64,000 nt of DNA. Source: Mayfieldus sp963772265. GTDB taxonomy: Bacteria > Actinomycetota > Thermoleophilia > Solirubrobacterales > 70-9. The DNA lies in assembly GCA_963772265.1 (NCBI GenBank), contig CAVYWS010000010.1:65958-129957 (forward strand), read 5' to 3'. Positions within the stretch are counted from its first letter, which is position 1. Each line of letters opens with the position of its first letter. Both the position numbers and the translations under genes were made by a program. Under the pieces are notes generated by a model. That model searched no databases and had not been told where the DNA came from. It saw nothing but the letters and a program-made list of their open reading frames with translations. Positions 8,799 through 18,569 of this stretch are shown one piece after another.

Positions 8799-9784
8799 TG
8801 GCGACGATGCGCATGCGCGAGGCGCTCAACGCCGCCCTGCGCGAGGAGATGCAGCGCGACGAGTCCGTGTTCCTCATGGGCGAGGACGTCGGCGTGTTCC
8901 AGGGGGCCTTCAAGGTCACCGAGGGGCTGCTGGACGAGTTCGGCGAGCGCCGCGTCCGCGACACCCCGATCTCCGAGAACACGATCGTCGGCTTGGGGGT
9001 GGGCTCGGCGATGGCCGGCCTGCGACCGGTGGTCGAGATCATGACCGTCAACTTCTCGCTGCTGGCGGCGGACCAGATCATCAACCATGCCGCGGCGATC
9101 CCCTACATGTTCGGGGGCAAGGTCCGGGTGCCGATGGTGATCCGGATGCCGGGCGGCGGCGGGCATCAGCTCGGCCCCACCCACTCGCACAGCTTCGAGG
9201 CGATGTTCCTGCACGTCCCCGGTCTGCTCGTCGCCTGCCCCTCGACGCCGGCGGACGGCAAGGCGCTGCTGAAGGCGGCGATCCGCGACGACAACCCGGT
9301 GATATTCATCGAGCACGAGACCCTCTACGGCGCCCGCGGCGAGGTGCCCGAGAACGGCGAGGTGCTGCGTTTCGGCGAGGCGGCGGTGCGGCGCGAGGGC
9401 TCCGACGTGACGATCATCGGGCTGCTGAAGATGGCCCAGGTGGCCGAGAGCGCGGCCAAGCAGCTCTCCAGCGAGCACGGAGTCGAGGCCGAGGTGATCG
9501 ACCCGCGCACCCTGCGTCCGCTCGACCTCGAGACGATCCTCGGGTCGGTGCAGAAGACGAACCGGGTCGTCATCGTCGAGGAGGGCTGGCCCCACGGCGG
9601 CGTCGGCGCCAACGTGGCGGCGCTGATCCAGGAGCAGGCCTTCGACTACCTCGACGCGCCGATCCAGCGCGTCACCGGCGCCGACGTGCCGATGCCCTAT
9701 TCGAAGCGCCTCGAGCAGGCCGCGATCCCCCACGAGGAGCACGTGATCAGGGCGGCGATGGAGACGGTGGAGGGAAGCCGCTGA
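8798..9784 (+). CDS. pdhB: 2-oxoacid (pyruvate-type) dehydrogenase E1 beta subunit
   Basis: A 328-residue transketolase-fold partner of the upstream alpha subunit; GTG start overlaps its stop by one base. Motifs: MGEDVGVFQGAFKVTEGL, DTPISENTIVGLGVG with the TPP-aminopyrimidine Glu, VIRMPGGGGHQLGPTHSHSFE, and EEGWPHGGVGANVAALI in the C-terminal domain. The HQLGPTHSHSFEAMFLHVPGL segment fits PDH/acetoin-type E1 beta. Stop overlaps the E2 start (TGATG), showing translational coupling. Confidence 0.92.
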   Translation: MATMRMREALNAALREEMQRDESVFLMGEDVGVFQGAFKVTEGLLDEFGERRVRDTPISENTIVGLGVGSAMAGLRPVVEIMTVNFSLLAADQIINHAAAIPYMFGGKVRVPMVIRMPGGGGHQLGPTHSHSFEAMFLHVPGLLVACPSTPADGKALLKAAIRDDNPVIFIEHETLYGARGEVPENGEVLRFGEAAVRREGSDVTIIGLLKMAQVAESAAKQLSSEHGVEAEVIDPRTLRPLDLETILGSVQKTNRVVIVEEGWPHGGVGANVAALIQEQAFDYLDAPIQRVTGADVPMPYSKRLEQAAIPHEEHVIRAAMETVEGSR

Positions 9785-11074
9785 TGGCCGAGGACGTCGT
9801 CATGCCCCGCCTCTCGGACTCGATGGAGGAGGGCACGGTGCTGCGCTGGCTGAAGTCGGAGGGCGACGAGGTCGCGGTCGGCGACGAGCTGGTCGAGATC
9901 GAGACCGACAAGGCGAACATGGTCTATGAGTCCGACGCGGCCGGCACCCTGATCGAGCTGGTCGCCTCGGAAGGCGACACGCTGGCGATCGGCGACGTCA
10001 TCGCGCGGGTCGGCGAGCCGGGCGAGGCGAAGGGCGACGGCGGCGGCAAGAAGAAGAAGGGCAAGAAGGACAAGGCGGAGAAGGCCGAGCAGGCCGCCGC
10101 AGGCGCCCGTCGCGACAGCCGCGGCGGCTCCCAGCGCCGAGCCGGGCGCGGCCGAGCCAGCAGTTCCCGCCCCCTCCCCCGCGGGCGACGGCCGGATCAA
10201 GGCTTCGCCGCTGGCGAAGCGGATCGCGGCCGAGAAGGGGCTCGACCTGGCGGCGATCCCGGGCTCGGGCCCGGGAGGCCGGATCGTCAAGGCCGATGTC
10301 GAAGGGGCCGGGGCCCAACCCGCGGCTGCGCCTTCAGCAGCGCCCGCCGCGCCGGGCGCCCCCGAGCGCCCCGAGACCGCCAAGGGCGAGGTGACCCGCC
10401 GGGAGCTGACCAAGCTGCAGCAGACGATCGCGCGCCGGATGGCGGAGTCGAAGGCGACCGCGCCGCACTTCTATCTGACCGTCGAGGTCGACATGAGCCG
10501 CGCCGTTGCGGCCCGGGCGGAGATGAAGACCGGGACGCCCGAGGGCGAGCCGGTGCCCTCGTTCAACGACATGGTCGTCAAGGCCTGCGCGATCGCCCTG
10601 CGCGAGAACCCGCGCGCCAACGGCGCCTATCGCGACGGCCAGCTCGAGCTCTACTCCCGGGTAAACGTCGGGGTCGCGGTCGCCGGACATGAGGCGCTGA
10701 CCGTGCCGACCGTGTTCGACGCCGACCGCAAGGGCCTGCGCGAGATCGCCCGCACGACGCGCGAGCTGGCAGCCAAGGTCCGCGAGGGGACGATCACCCC
10801 GCCGGAGCTCTCGGGCGGCACCTTCACCGTCTCCAACCTCGGCATGTACGGGATCGACAGCTTCTCGGCGGTGATCAACCCGCCCCAGGCGGGCATCCTC
10901 GCGGTCGGGGCGATCGCCGAGCGGCCGGTGGTTCGCAACGGCGAGATCGGGACGGCGCACCTGATGTCGGCCACCCTCGCCTGCGACCACCGCATCCTCT
11001 ACGGGGCCGAGGGGGCCGAGTTCCTGGCCCGGATCCGGGCCCTGCTGGAGGAGCCGGCGAACCTGGCGCTGTAG
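9784..11074 (+). CDS. Dihydrolipoyl acyltransferase E2 of the first complex (frame break near 10107)
   Basis: Core acyltransferase of the 7.5-11.1 kb complex. Residues 1-75 are a lipoyl domain with the lipoylated Lys in EIETDKANMVYES. A Lys-rich and Ala/Pro linker is broken near 10107, where one extra G turns AAAPVATA out of frame; the second frame then gives the E3-binding domain (IKASPLAKRIAAEKGLDL...GPGGRIVKADV) and the catalytic domain from about 10391. The usual active-site HxxxDG reads DHRILYGAEGAEFL, with Tyr for Asp. About 429 residues after repair. A 9-bp hairpin follows the stop. Confidence 0.88.
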
Positions 11075-11076
11075 CG

Positions 11077-11099
11077 GTCCCGGGCTCGGGGCCCGGGAC
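11077..11099 (+). terminator. GC-rich stem-loop after the first dehydrogenase operon
   Basis: A perfect 9-bp inverted repeat (GTCCCGGGC, loop TCGGG, GCCCGGGAC) starts 2 bases after the E2 stop. No T-run follows, so this is either a U-less high-GC terminator or an mRNA-protecting hairpin. Confidence 0.6.
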
Positions 11100-11192
11100 T
11101 CAGTGCAACACAACGGTTCCCTGTTGCGAGGGGCGGGGGCTTGTGCAATCGTCCCGGCGGGGTATTTCGAAAACTCGGCCAAGGAGGTTGGG

Positions 11193-12696
11193 GTGAGGTT
11201 GCGCATCGTCTTCGCAGCGGTCGGATTCGTCTTCGCGATCGTGTCGCCGGCGGCGGCATTCGACCCGCTGGTCGAGGCTCAGAACTACAACAAGGGCCAG
11301 GAGCGCCAGACGATCTACAACACCCTCCAGTACCAGACCCTGCTGCGCCAGGTCAGCCTCCAGAACCGGATCGAGGCGACCCAGATGCAGGCCGCCGACC
11401 CCGAGCGCAACTTCATGGCCCAGCTCTGCGCGACCGGCGAGGACGGCTGCGCCGGAGACGTCCGCCTCTATGACTGGGGGCCGCGCGGCTACGGGATCGT
11501 CAAGCCGGTCCTCTTCACCGCCCGCAGCGGCGCGACGCTCTCGGGCCATGTCTGGGCGACCAAGGCGGGCCCGGCGAAGCGGCCCGGCATCGTGATCACC
11601 AACGGCTCGGTCCAGGCTCCTGAGCGCGTCTACTGGTTCGTCGCCCAGACCCTCGCCAAGGCCGGCTACGTCGTCTTCACCTGGGACCCGCAGAACCAGG
11701 GGCAGTCGGACTCCTTCGGCGAGGCGCCGGACCAGCAGGAGGGCTTCCCCGCCCAGACCGACGGCCGCCCGTTCTTCGACGGAACCGAGGACGCGATCAA
11801 CTTCTTCCTCTCCACCCCGGACCATCCGTACAAGCCGGTGCCGAGCTGCAACAGCGGCACCAGCCACGCGGCGAAGCAGAACCGCCGCGTGGCGGCCGGG
11901 CTGGACGCTCCCTACAACCCGCTCTACAGGCAGCTCAATCCGAGCAAGCTCGGGATCGCCGGGCACTCCTACGGGGCGGCCGGGGTCTCCTACATCGGCC
12001 AGTGGGACCCGCGGGTCGACACGATCGTCGCCTGGGACAACCTGGCGGCGCCGGACCCGAACCAGTCGACCGGCGCGAGTGGCGGCGGACCGGAGGAGAA
12101 GGGCTGCGTCGACCCGTCGCAGCGGACAGTTCCGCCGATCAAGAAGCCGGCGCTGGGGATGTCGGCCGACTACTTCATCCCGCCCGCAGCCCAACACCTC
12201 CGACCCCGACCCGCTGGCCAAGAGCCGGGAGTCGCTGGCCTACTCGGCCGCGGGCGTCGACACCGGCGAGATCATCATCCGCGGCGGAACCCACTACGAC
12301 TTCGACTGGGTCCCGAACGTGGCATTCCCGGCGACTCTGCGGGGCGCGGACGAGATCAACTGGTACACGACCGCATGGTTCGACAAGTACCTGAAGGACG
12401 ACTGCACCGCCGACCGCCGGCTGCTGACCGACCGCTGGCGTCACGACGGAGCGGAGGCGGCGATCGATCAGCCGAACCACGACGGCAACATGTTCAGCTT
12501 CTACTACCCGTCGCGGCTCGACATCCATCTCCGCAACGGCCAGCGCTACACGAACGAGAACCTGCGTGACAACGCGACCGGGCTGACCTCGAACGACGGC
12601 TATCCCGGCGAGTACTCCTACATCTCGATCGACCGCAGCCCCGACCTGGCGAACACGAGCTTCGGCTCCTGTTCGTCAGGTTCGTGGCGGCACTGA
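11193..12696 (+). CDS. Secreted alpha/beta hydrolase (frame break near 12185)
   Basis: The GTG at 11193 lies 5 bases after a perfect AAGGAGG ribosome site. MRLRIVFAAVGFVFAIVSPAAAFDP is a signal peptide, cleavage expected after AAA. The mature part is an alpha/beta hydrolase: RPGIVITNGS, VVFTWDPQNQGQSDSFGE, and the nucleophile elbow GIAGHSYGAAG (Ser in GHSYG). Near 12185 an extra C in CCC breaks the frame; removing it joins MSADYFIPPQPNTSDPDPLAKS and continues to 12696 with GGTHYDFDW, the likely catalytic His region. About 500 residues. Substrate unknown; a large extracellular lipase/esterase or dienelactone-hydrolase-like enzyme fits. Confidence 0.82.
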
Positions 12697-12731
12697 GCGC
12701 GGTGGCGCGGCGAACGGCGGCTGCCCCTGAG

Positions 12732-13640
12732 CTAGCGCTCGCAGCTGCGCAGGATGTCGTGGCCGCGGCCGCCTCGACAGCGGTCGAATCCGAACCCGCC
12801 GGCCAGCAGGTCGGGACCGCGGTTTCCGCGCAGCCGGTCGCGGCCGCGGTTTCCGCGTAGAACGTCGGCACCGCCGCGGCCCCTGACCAGATCCGGGCCA
12901 GCACCGGCTTTGACGAAGTCCGCGTCGGAACCGGAGCTGACGCTGTCGGCGCCGCGGCCCGCGCAGATGATGTCGCGCCCGCCTGCGGCGATGATCGTGT
13001 CGTTGCCGGCGAAAGCGACGATCACGTCAACCCTCGCAGTGCCGATGAGAACGTCGTTTCCGCCCGTGCCGACGATCGTCGCGGCCCGGTTTCGGCAGCT
13101 CACCGAACCCGGCTTGACGACTCGCGTCAACTCGGTGTCGGAGTTGTTGGCCGGGTTGGGGTCGGTGACGTCGCTGGCCACCGAGGCTGTGTTTGAGATC
13201 TGGGCGACCTTGACGTTGTTCTTGACGGTCACCTTGATCGTCACCGTCGGGGTCGTCGCCGGCGAACTGCTCGCCGCCAGGGTTCCAAGCTCGCAGGTGA
13301 CGCGGCGGCCGCTTCGCTTGCAGCTGCCAGCGGGGATCGAGGTGGTGGCGGCCTCGAAGCTCACCTGGCTGGGGAGGTCGTCGGTGACGACCGTGCCGGT
13401 CGCCGGATCGGGGCCGACGTTTGCGACGAAGATCGTGTAGGTCAGCGAGCGGCCAGCCGCGACAGGATCCGGGCTGTCGGACTTGGTCAACGACAGGTCG
13501 GCTGGATCGATGACTGCCGCCGGCGCATGCTGGGTGCCGCGCACGGAGAGCGTGAGCAAGGTGCAGAGCCCGAGCACGGCGGCGCTGGCGACAAGCCTTC
13601 CGCCGTGCCTTCCAATGCCGGTCGTTGCATGCCTGCTCAT
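12732..13640 (-). CDS. Secreted DUF11 plus RTX-like repeat protein
   Basis: A 302-residue protein from an ATG at 13640 behind GGGAGGTGAGCACG, a strong ribosome site; an upstream ATG at 13697 lacks one. A signal peptide (about residues 10-40) is followed by a DUF11-type beta domain (LSLTKSDSPDPVAAGRSLTY...NVGPDPATGTVVTDDLP...VASDVTDPNPANNSDTE) and then calcium-binding-like nonapeptide repeats (GTGGNDVLIGT, FAGNDTIIAAGG, GRGGADVLRGNRGRDRLRG). The repeats are more Arg-rich than classic RTX units. Likely exported, perhaps surface-associated. Coding on the plus strand over this span is a high-GC shadow. Confidence 0.88.
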   Translation of the reverse strand: MSRHATTGIGRHGGRLVASAAVLGLCTLLTLSVRGTQHAPAAVIDPADLSLTKSDSPDPVAAGRSLTYTIFVANVGPDPATGTVVTDDLPSQVSFEAATTSIPAGSCKRSGRRVTCELGTLAASSSPATTPTVTIKVTVKNNVKVAQISNTASVASDVTDPNPANNSDTELTRVVKPGSVSCRNRAATIVGTGGNDVLIGTARVDVIVAFAGNDTIIAAGGRDIICAGRGADSVSSGSDADFVKAGAGPDLVRGRGGADVLRGNRGRDRLRGNRGPDLLAGGFGFDRCRGGRGHDILRSCER

Positions 13641-14084
13641 CGTGCTCACCTCCCAGGCCTCGGGGCCTGCGTCGGGTTCCATCCCCCGAAGGGACAACGC
13701 GCGGGCGGGGCGGATGTCAGGGAGTATCCGACTCGCGGACGGACGGTCGAGCCTGCGCTGGACCGCCTAGCGCTCGCAGTCCCTGCAAAGGGTTCTCATA
13801 GCGCCTCCCGACTGCCAGGTCCCCCGGGATTGGGGCCCATTTCAACGCACCGAATGCCCAGGGTTGCGCAGTAAATGCTGCCGAAATCGCGTAAACGATC
13901 GTCGACGGGGTTGAAACCGCCTCCCCCGCGGGTAAGATCGCTGTAGCTATACGCACATAGGGAGGAGGGGAAGATCCCTCGCCTCCTGCGTCCATAGGCG
14001 CGGTTCCCGGAGATCCCGGTGCCGCGACAACCGGCCCGGCGGAAGAGATCCCGAAGCCAGGCCAGACCCGAAGGGACGGCTCAT
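13641..14084. other. Intergenic region between divergent transcripts
   Basis: 444 bases with lower GC than the flanking genes. It holds the leader of the DUF11/RTX gene (minus) and of the branched-chain dehydrogenase operon (plus). The only strong signal is the promoter listed at 13911-13938. Short open frames here have no recognisable product. Confidence 0.6.
13911..13938 (+). promoter_or_regulatory. Sigma-70-like promoter for the second dehydrogenase operon
   Basis: TTGAAA (13911-13916), a 16-base spacer, then TAAGAT (13933-13938), about 147 bases before the ATG at 14085. It is the best match to the housekeeping consensus in an otherwise GC-rich leader. Function inferred from sequence only. 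Confidence 0.55.
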
Positions 14085-15170
14085 ATGACGCTCAGCGAGA
14101 TGAGCGCGGCCACCGATGCCACGCTTGACGCGCGCGCCGGCAAGCTAACGCGTGAGGACCGCGGGCGCCTGCTGCGCTTCATGGCGATGATGCGGGCGGC
14201 GGAGGAACGCGGGCTCGCCCTCTACAAGCAGGGCAAGGTGCCCGGCTCCTTCTACGACGGCTGCGGCCAGGAGGCCGTATCGGTCGGCGCCGCCTACGCC
14301 CTCGGGCCCCGGGACCGGATGTGCATCCTCCACCGCGACCTCGGGGCTCATTTCGTTCGCGGGGTGACCCCCGACCGCTACCTGGCCAACTACATGGGCC
14401 GCAGCGGAGGGGTGACCGGGGGCAAGGACGGCAACATGCACTTCGGCGACCCGCGGCTGGGCTGCGTCGGCATGGTCTCGATGCTGCCCGACATGGCGCA
14501 GCCGACCGTCGGCATGGCTCTGGCCTTCAAGATGCGCGGCGAGCCGCGCGTCGCGATGACCTTCTTCGGCGAGGGCTCGACCGCAAACGGGCAGTGGCAC
14601 GAGGCGATGAACTTCGCCGGCATCCACCGCCTGCCGGTCGTCTTCGTGCTCGAGAACAACCAGTTCGCCTACTCGACCCCGAACCGGCTCGAGTTCGCCG
14701 TCGACCCCGTGCGGCGAGCCGAGGGCTATGGCTTCGGCGGCGCCAAGGTCGACGGCAACGACGTCGAGGCGGTGTTCGAGGCCGCCAGCGAGGCGGTCGA
14801 TCGCGCCCGCGAGGGCGGTGGACCGACCCTGATCGAGTGCGAGACGATGCGCATGCACGGCCACGGCGCTCACGACGACATGAGCTACGTGCCGCAGGAG
14901 ATGCTGGAACACTGGCGCCAGCGCGACCCGATCGACCTCTACAGCGATCGGCTGGTCTCCGAGCATGGTTTCGAGCGCGATGAGGTCGCGGCGATCCTCG
15001 AGCAGGTGCATCGCTACGTCGACGGGTGCGCCGAGCAGGCGCTCGCCTCGCCGATGCCCGAGGCCGAGCTGGGGCTGGAGGGCGTTTTCGCCGAGGGCTC
15101 CGAGCCGCTCGGCGACGGAGAGGCCCCCTGGTCGAGGTGGTCGCTGAACGGAAACGGGAGGCCGGCGTGA
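14085..15170 (+). CDS. bkdA: Branched-chain-type 2-oxoacid dehydrogenase E1 alpha subunit
   Basis: TPP-dependent E1 alpha, 361 residues from the ATG at 14085 (an upstream GTG at 14019 is possible but has no ribosome site). TPP motif FFGEGSTANGQWHEAMNFAG then VLENNQFAYSTP; MCILHRDLGAHFVRG and GGVTGGKDGNMHFGD; closing MRMHGHGAHDDMSYVP. The lack of the YRDHGH-type signature of pyruvate enzymes, and leucine dehydrogenase in the same operon, favour branched-chain 2-oxoacids as substrates. This substrate call is inference. The beta gene starts inside its last codons. Confidence 0.85.
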   Translation: MTLSEMSAATDATLDARAGKLTREDRGRLLRFMAMMRAAEERGLALYKQGKVPGSFYDGCGQEAVSVGAAYALGPRDRMCILHRDLGAHFVRGVTPDRYLANYMGRSGGVTGGKDGNMHFGDPRLGCVGMVSMLPDMAQPTVGMALAFKMRGEPRVAMTFFGEGSTANGQWHEAMNFAGIHRLPVVFVLENNQFAYSTPNRLEFAVDPVRRAEGYGFGGAKVDGNDVEAVFEAASEAVDRAREGGGPTLIECETMRMHGHGAHDDMSYVPQEMLEHWRQRDPIDLYSDRLVSEHGFERDEVAAILEQVHRYVDGCAEQALASPMPEAELGLEGVFAEGSEPLGDGEAPWSRWSLNGNGRPA

Positions 15171-16189
15171 AGCCCCCCGCAACCGCGGTCGCCGCCGGGA
15201 CGACGAATGGGAGCGCCGGCGCGAGCCGCGAGATGACCTATCTGGAGGCGATCTCGGACGCGCTGCGGACCGAGATGCGGCGCGATCCGAGCGTCTTCTG
15301 CCTCGGTGAGGACATCGGCGAGTTCGGCGGCGCCTTCAAGGTCACCGACGGGTTCGCGGAGGAGTTCGGCGCCGACCGGGTCCTCGACACGCCGCTGGCC
15401 GAGAACACGATCATCGGCGCCGCCGTCGGCGCCGCGGTCGAGGGACTGCGGCCCGTATGCGAGATGCAGTTCGCGGATTTCATCGCCTGCGGCTTCGACC
15501 AGCTCGTTAACGTCGCCGCCAAGCTGCACTACCGCCAGGGCATCGCCGTGCCGATGGTGGTGCGGCTTCCCTCCGGCGGCGGCTTCTCCGGCGGCCCCTT
15601 CCATTCGCAGAACCCCGAGGCCTGGCTGCTGCAGGCCCCGGGCCTGAAGGTGGTCGCCCCCGCGACCGCCGCCGACGCCAAGGGCCTGCTGTCCAGCGCG
15701 ATCCGCGACCCCAACCCGGTCTGCTTCCTCGAGCACAAGGGGCTCTACCGCCACGTGCGCGACGAGGTTCCGGAGGGTGAGCACACGGTTCCGCTCGGCC
15801 AGGCCCGGGTCGCGCGGGAGGGCTCGGAGATGAGCGTGATCGCCTACGGATCGGCGGTCCATCTCGCCACCCAGGCCGCCGACGAGCTCGACGAGGACAT
15901 CGAGGTCCTCGACCTGCGAACCCTCTGCCCGCTCGACACCGATGCGGTGCTGGCGAGCGCCCGCAGGACCGGCAAGGTTCTGCTCGCCCACGAGGCAACC
16001 CGCTCCTGCGGGGTGGGCGCGGAGCTGGCGGCGCTGATCTCCGAGCAGGCATTCGAGCACCTCGACGCGCCGCCGGCCAGGTTGACGGCGCCCGACGTGC
16101 CGATCCCGTTCAGCCCCCCGCTCGAGCAGCACGTGCTGCCCGGGCTCGACGACTTCAAGGAGGCCTGCCGTGAGCTCCTCGCGTATTGA
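15167..16189 (+). CDS. bkdB: Branched-chain-type 2-oxoacid dehydrogenase E1 beta subunit
   Basis: A 340-residue protein from a GTG at 15167 that overlaps the alpha stop. Motifs: CLGEDIGEFGGAFKVTDGF, DTPLAENTIIGAAVG, LPSGGGFSGGPFHSQNPEAW and HEATRSCGVGAELAALI. The HSQNPEAW and LEHKGLYRHV segments match E1 beta of branched-chain and related acceptors. Relative to the copy at 8.8 kb it shows a clearly different substrate-facing loop (GGGFSGGPFHSQ against GGGGHQLGPTHS), so the two sets are not a recent duplication. Confidence 0.88.
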   Translation: MKPPATAVAAGTTNGSAGASREMTYLEAISDALRTEMRRDPSVFCLGEDIGEFGGAFKVTDGFAEEFGADRVLDTPLAENTIIGAAVGAAVEGLRPVCEMQFADFIACGFDQLVNVAAKLHYRQGIAVPMVVRLPSGGGFSGGPFHSQNPEAWLLQAPGLKVVAPATAADAKGLLSSAIRDPNPVCFLEHKGLYRHVRDEVPEGEHTVPLGQARVAREGSEMSVIAYGSAVHLATQAADELDEDIEVLDLRTLCPLDTDAVLASARRTGKVLLAHEATRSCGVGAELAALISEQAFEHLDAPPARLTAPDVPIPFSPPLEQHVLPGLDDFKEACRELLAY

Positions 16190-17506
16190 GCAGGTCGTCC
16201 GGGTGGAGATGCCGCAGATGGGCATCTCGGTCGCCGAGGGGACGATCATCGAATGGCGCAAGCGGCCCGGCGACTGGGTCGACGCCGACGAGGTGATCTG
16301 CGAGGTCACCACCGACAAGGTCGACGTCGAGATCCCTTCGCCGGCCAGTGGGCGGGTCGAGCGGCTGCTCGCCGAGCCGGGGGACACCCTCGCCGTCGGC
16401 GAACTGATGGCGGAGATCGATCCGAGCGCGACGCCGGGTCAGGCTCACCCTGAAGGAAGGGCCCAGACCGCGCGGCCGCGGGTCCTGTCGGCGAATCGGA
16501 GGCCCCGTGCGCCACCGGCATCCGCGGGACCCCGGAGGTTCCTCCGCCGCACCACCCGCGGAGGAACGTCTGAGATCGACCGCTCGACCTACTACTCCCC
16601 GGTGGTGCGCCGGATCGCCGATGAGCACGGGATCGATCTCGAGCAGGTCGAAGGCACGGGCATCGGAGGCAGGGTCAAGAAGTCCGACCTGGTCGCCTTC
16701 ATCGAGGGCGGCGCGCGAGGCCAAGGCGGGCCGAGGGGCGGCCGCTGCACACCGAGTCGCCCTACCGGCCCGAGCCGGAACCGGCAACCAACGGCCAGGC
16801 GCAGGCCGGGCCTGCCGAGCACCGCGAGCCGATGTCGATCATGCGCCAGAAGATCGCCAGCCACATGGTCGAGAGCCGGCGCACCTCGGCCCATTGCACG
16901 ACGATCGTCGAGGTCGACTTCTCCAAGGTCGCCGCCCGGCGCGCCGAGCTTCGCGAGGCGATGGAGCGGCGCGGGGTGCGCCTGACCTACCTCGCCTTCG
17001 TCGCGCGGGCGACTGTTCTGGCGCTGGCCGAGCAGCCGATCCTCAACGCCTCGATCGACGGCGAGGAGATCGTCTACCACGACGACGTCAACCTCGGGAT
17101 CGCGGTCGCCCTCGAGGACGGCCTGATCGTGCCGGTGATCCCGCGTGCCCAGCGGCTCAGCCTCGAGGGCACCGCGGCGGCGATCAACGACCTCGGTGAC
17201 AGGGCCCGGCGCGGCGACCTGAAGCCGGACGACGTGCACGGCGGCACCTTCACGATCACCAACCCGGGGCAGTTCGGCGCCGTCCTGGCGACGCCGATCA
17301 TCAACCAGCCCCAGGTCGCGATCCTCGATCTCGAGGCGGTCGTCAAGCGGCCGGTCGTGGTCGAGGAGGCCGGCGGCGACGCGATCGCGATCCGGCCGAT
17401 GAGCTACCTCTGCATGTCCTGGGACCACCGGGCGCTCGACGGCGCGGTGGCTGCCCGCTTCCTCGCCTCGGTGCGGAAGCGCCTCGAGGGTGGGGAGGTC
17501 GAGTGA
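16170..17506 (+). CDS. bkdC: Dihydrolipoyl acyltransferase E2 of the second complex (two frame breaks)
   Basis: Starts at a GTG inside the E1 beta end. Lipoyl domain with Lys in EVTTDKVDVEIPS (residues about 10-85), E3-binding domain (YYSPVVRRIADEHGIDLEQVEGTGIGGRVKKSDL) and a catalytic domain from about 16832 ending with canonical WDHRALDGAVAARFL (HxxxDG). Two single-base insertions, near 16715 and 16750, break the linker; the intermediate frame gives AREAKAGRGAAAAH and the last HTESPYRPEPEPATN. The stretch 16440-16570 also reads poorly and may hold another pair of errors. About 440 residues after repair. Confidence 0.85.
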
Positions 17507-17507
17507 T

Positions 17508-18554
17508 TTGACCTCAAACGGACACGAGGAGCTGCTGACCCGCCGGGGCGAGCGCAGCGGCATGCGCCTGGCGATCGCGGTTCACTCGACCGCCCTCGGC
17601 CCGGCGCTGGGCGGTTGCCGGATGTGGCATTACCGGGAGGACGGCGATGGGGTCGAGGACGCGCTGCGGCTGGCCGCCGCGATGACCCTGAAGGCGGCCG
17701 CCGCCGGCCTCGATCTCGGTGGAGGCAAGGGCGTGATCTGCCTGCCAGACGGCCGGCCCGAGGCCGAGCAGCGGCACGCCGTCCTGCTCGATTTCGCCGA
17801 CGCTGTCGAGTCGCTCGAGGGCCGTTACATCACCGCCGAGGACGTCGGGACCGACGCCGACGACATGACGGCGATCGCCGAGCGCACCGAGCACGTCGTC
17901 GGGCTCCCCCCCGCCCTCGGCGGCGGCGGCGATCCCAGCCCGCTGACGGCGCGCGGCGTCGAGGCGGCGATTCGCGCCTGCTGCGCGCATCGCTTCGGAT
18001 CGCCGGACTTGAGCGGCATTCGGGTCTGCGTGGTCGGCCTCGGGCACGTTGGCACGGCGCTGGCTCGCCGCCTGCGCGAGAGCGGCGCCGAGCTGCTGGT
18101 CTCGGACATCGACCCCGGGCGCAGGGAGACCGCGGCGCAGCTTGGCGCCCGCTGGGTCGATCCTGAAGGGGCGATTCTGAGCCGCTGCGAGGTGATGGCG
18201 CCGTGCGCGCTCGGCGGCGCGATCGACGAGGTCAACGCCGACCTGATGCGCTGCGAGATCGTCTGCGGCTCGGCGAACAACATGCTCGCCGACGAGTCGC
18301 TGGCGCAGCGCCTGCAGGATCGGGGGATCACCTACGCCCCCGACTTCATCGCCAACGCCGGCGGCCTGATCCACGTCTACGCGGACCTTCCCGGCCACGA
18401 CCCGGCCCACGTCGACGCCCTTGTCGACTCGATCGGCAAGACGATCGAGAGGGTGCTCGACGAGGCCGACCGCGCCGGCACCACGCCGCTGCGGGCCGCA
18501 CACGAGCTGGCGCAGCGGCGGCTGGACGCGGCCCAGGCCGTGCGAGCCGCCTAG
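17508..18554 (+). CDS. Leucine/valine (Glu/Leu/Phe/Val family) dehydrogenase
   Basis: NAD-dependent oxidative deamination of branched-chain amino acids to the 2-oxoacids used by the preceding complex. I prefer the TTG at 17508, 9 bases after GGGGAGG, over the in-frame GTG at 17490. The catalytic region ALGGCRMWHY...AMTLKAAAAGLDLGGGKGVI holds the family's GGGKG lysine, and TAEDVGTDADDM the Asp region. The NAD domain has VVGLGHVGTALARRL, and CGSANNMLADE and YAPDFIANAGGLIHVY are the usual closing motifs. About 348 residues, as in leucine dehydrogenases. Confidence 0.9.
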   Translation: MTSNGHEELLTRRGERSGMRLAIAVHSTALGPALGGCRMWHYREDGDGVEDALRLAAAMTLKAAAAGLDLGGGKGVICLPDGRPEAEQRHAVLLDFADAVESLEGRYITAEDVGTDADDMTAIAERTEHVVGLPPALGGGGDPSPLTARGVEAAIRACCAHRFGSPDLSGIRVCVVGLGHVGTALARRLRESGAELLVSDIDPGRRETAAQLGARWVDPEGAILSRCEVMAPCALGGAIDEVNADLMRCEIVCGSANNMLADESLAQRLQDRGITYAPDFIANAGGLIHVYADLPGHDPAHVDALVDSIGKTIERVLDEADRAGTTPLRAAHELAQRRLDAAQAVRAA

Positions 18555-18569
18555 CGAGGGAGCCCGGGG

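Noticed and set aside
13717..13995. Minus-strand 92-residue open frame in the 13.7-14.0 kb gap
   Set aside because: No ribosome site, no domain, overlaps the promoter region; codon use unlike its neighbours.
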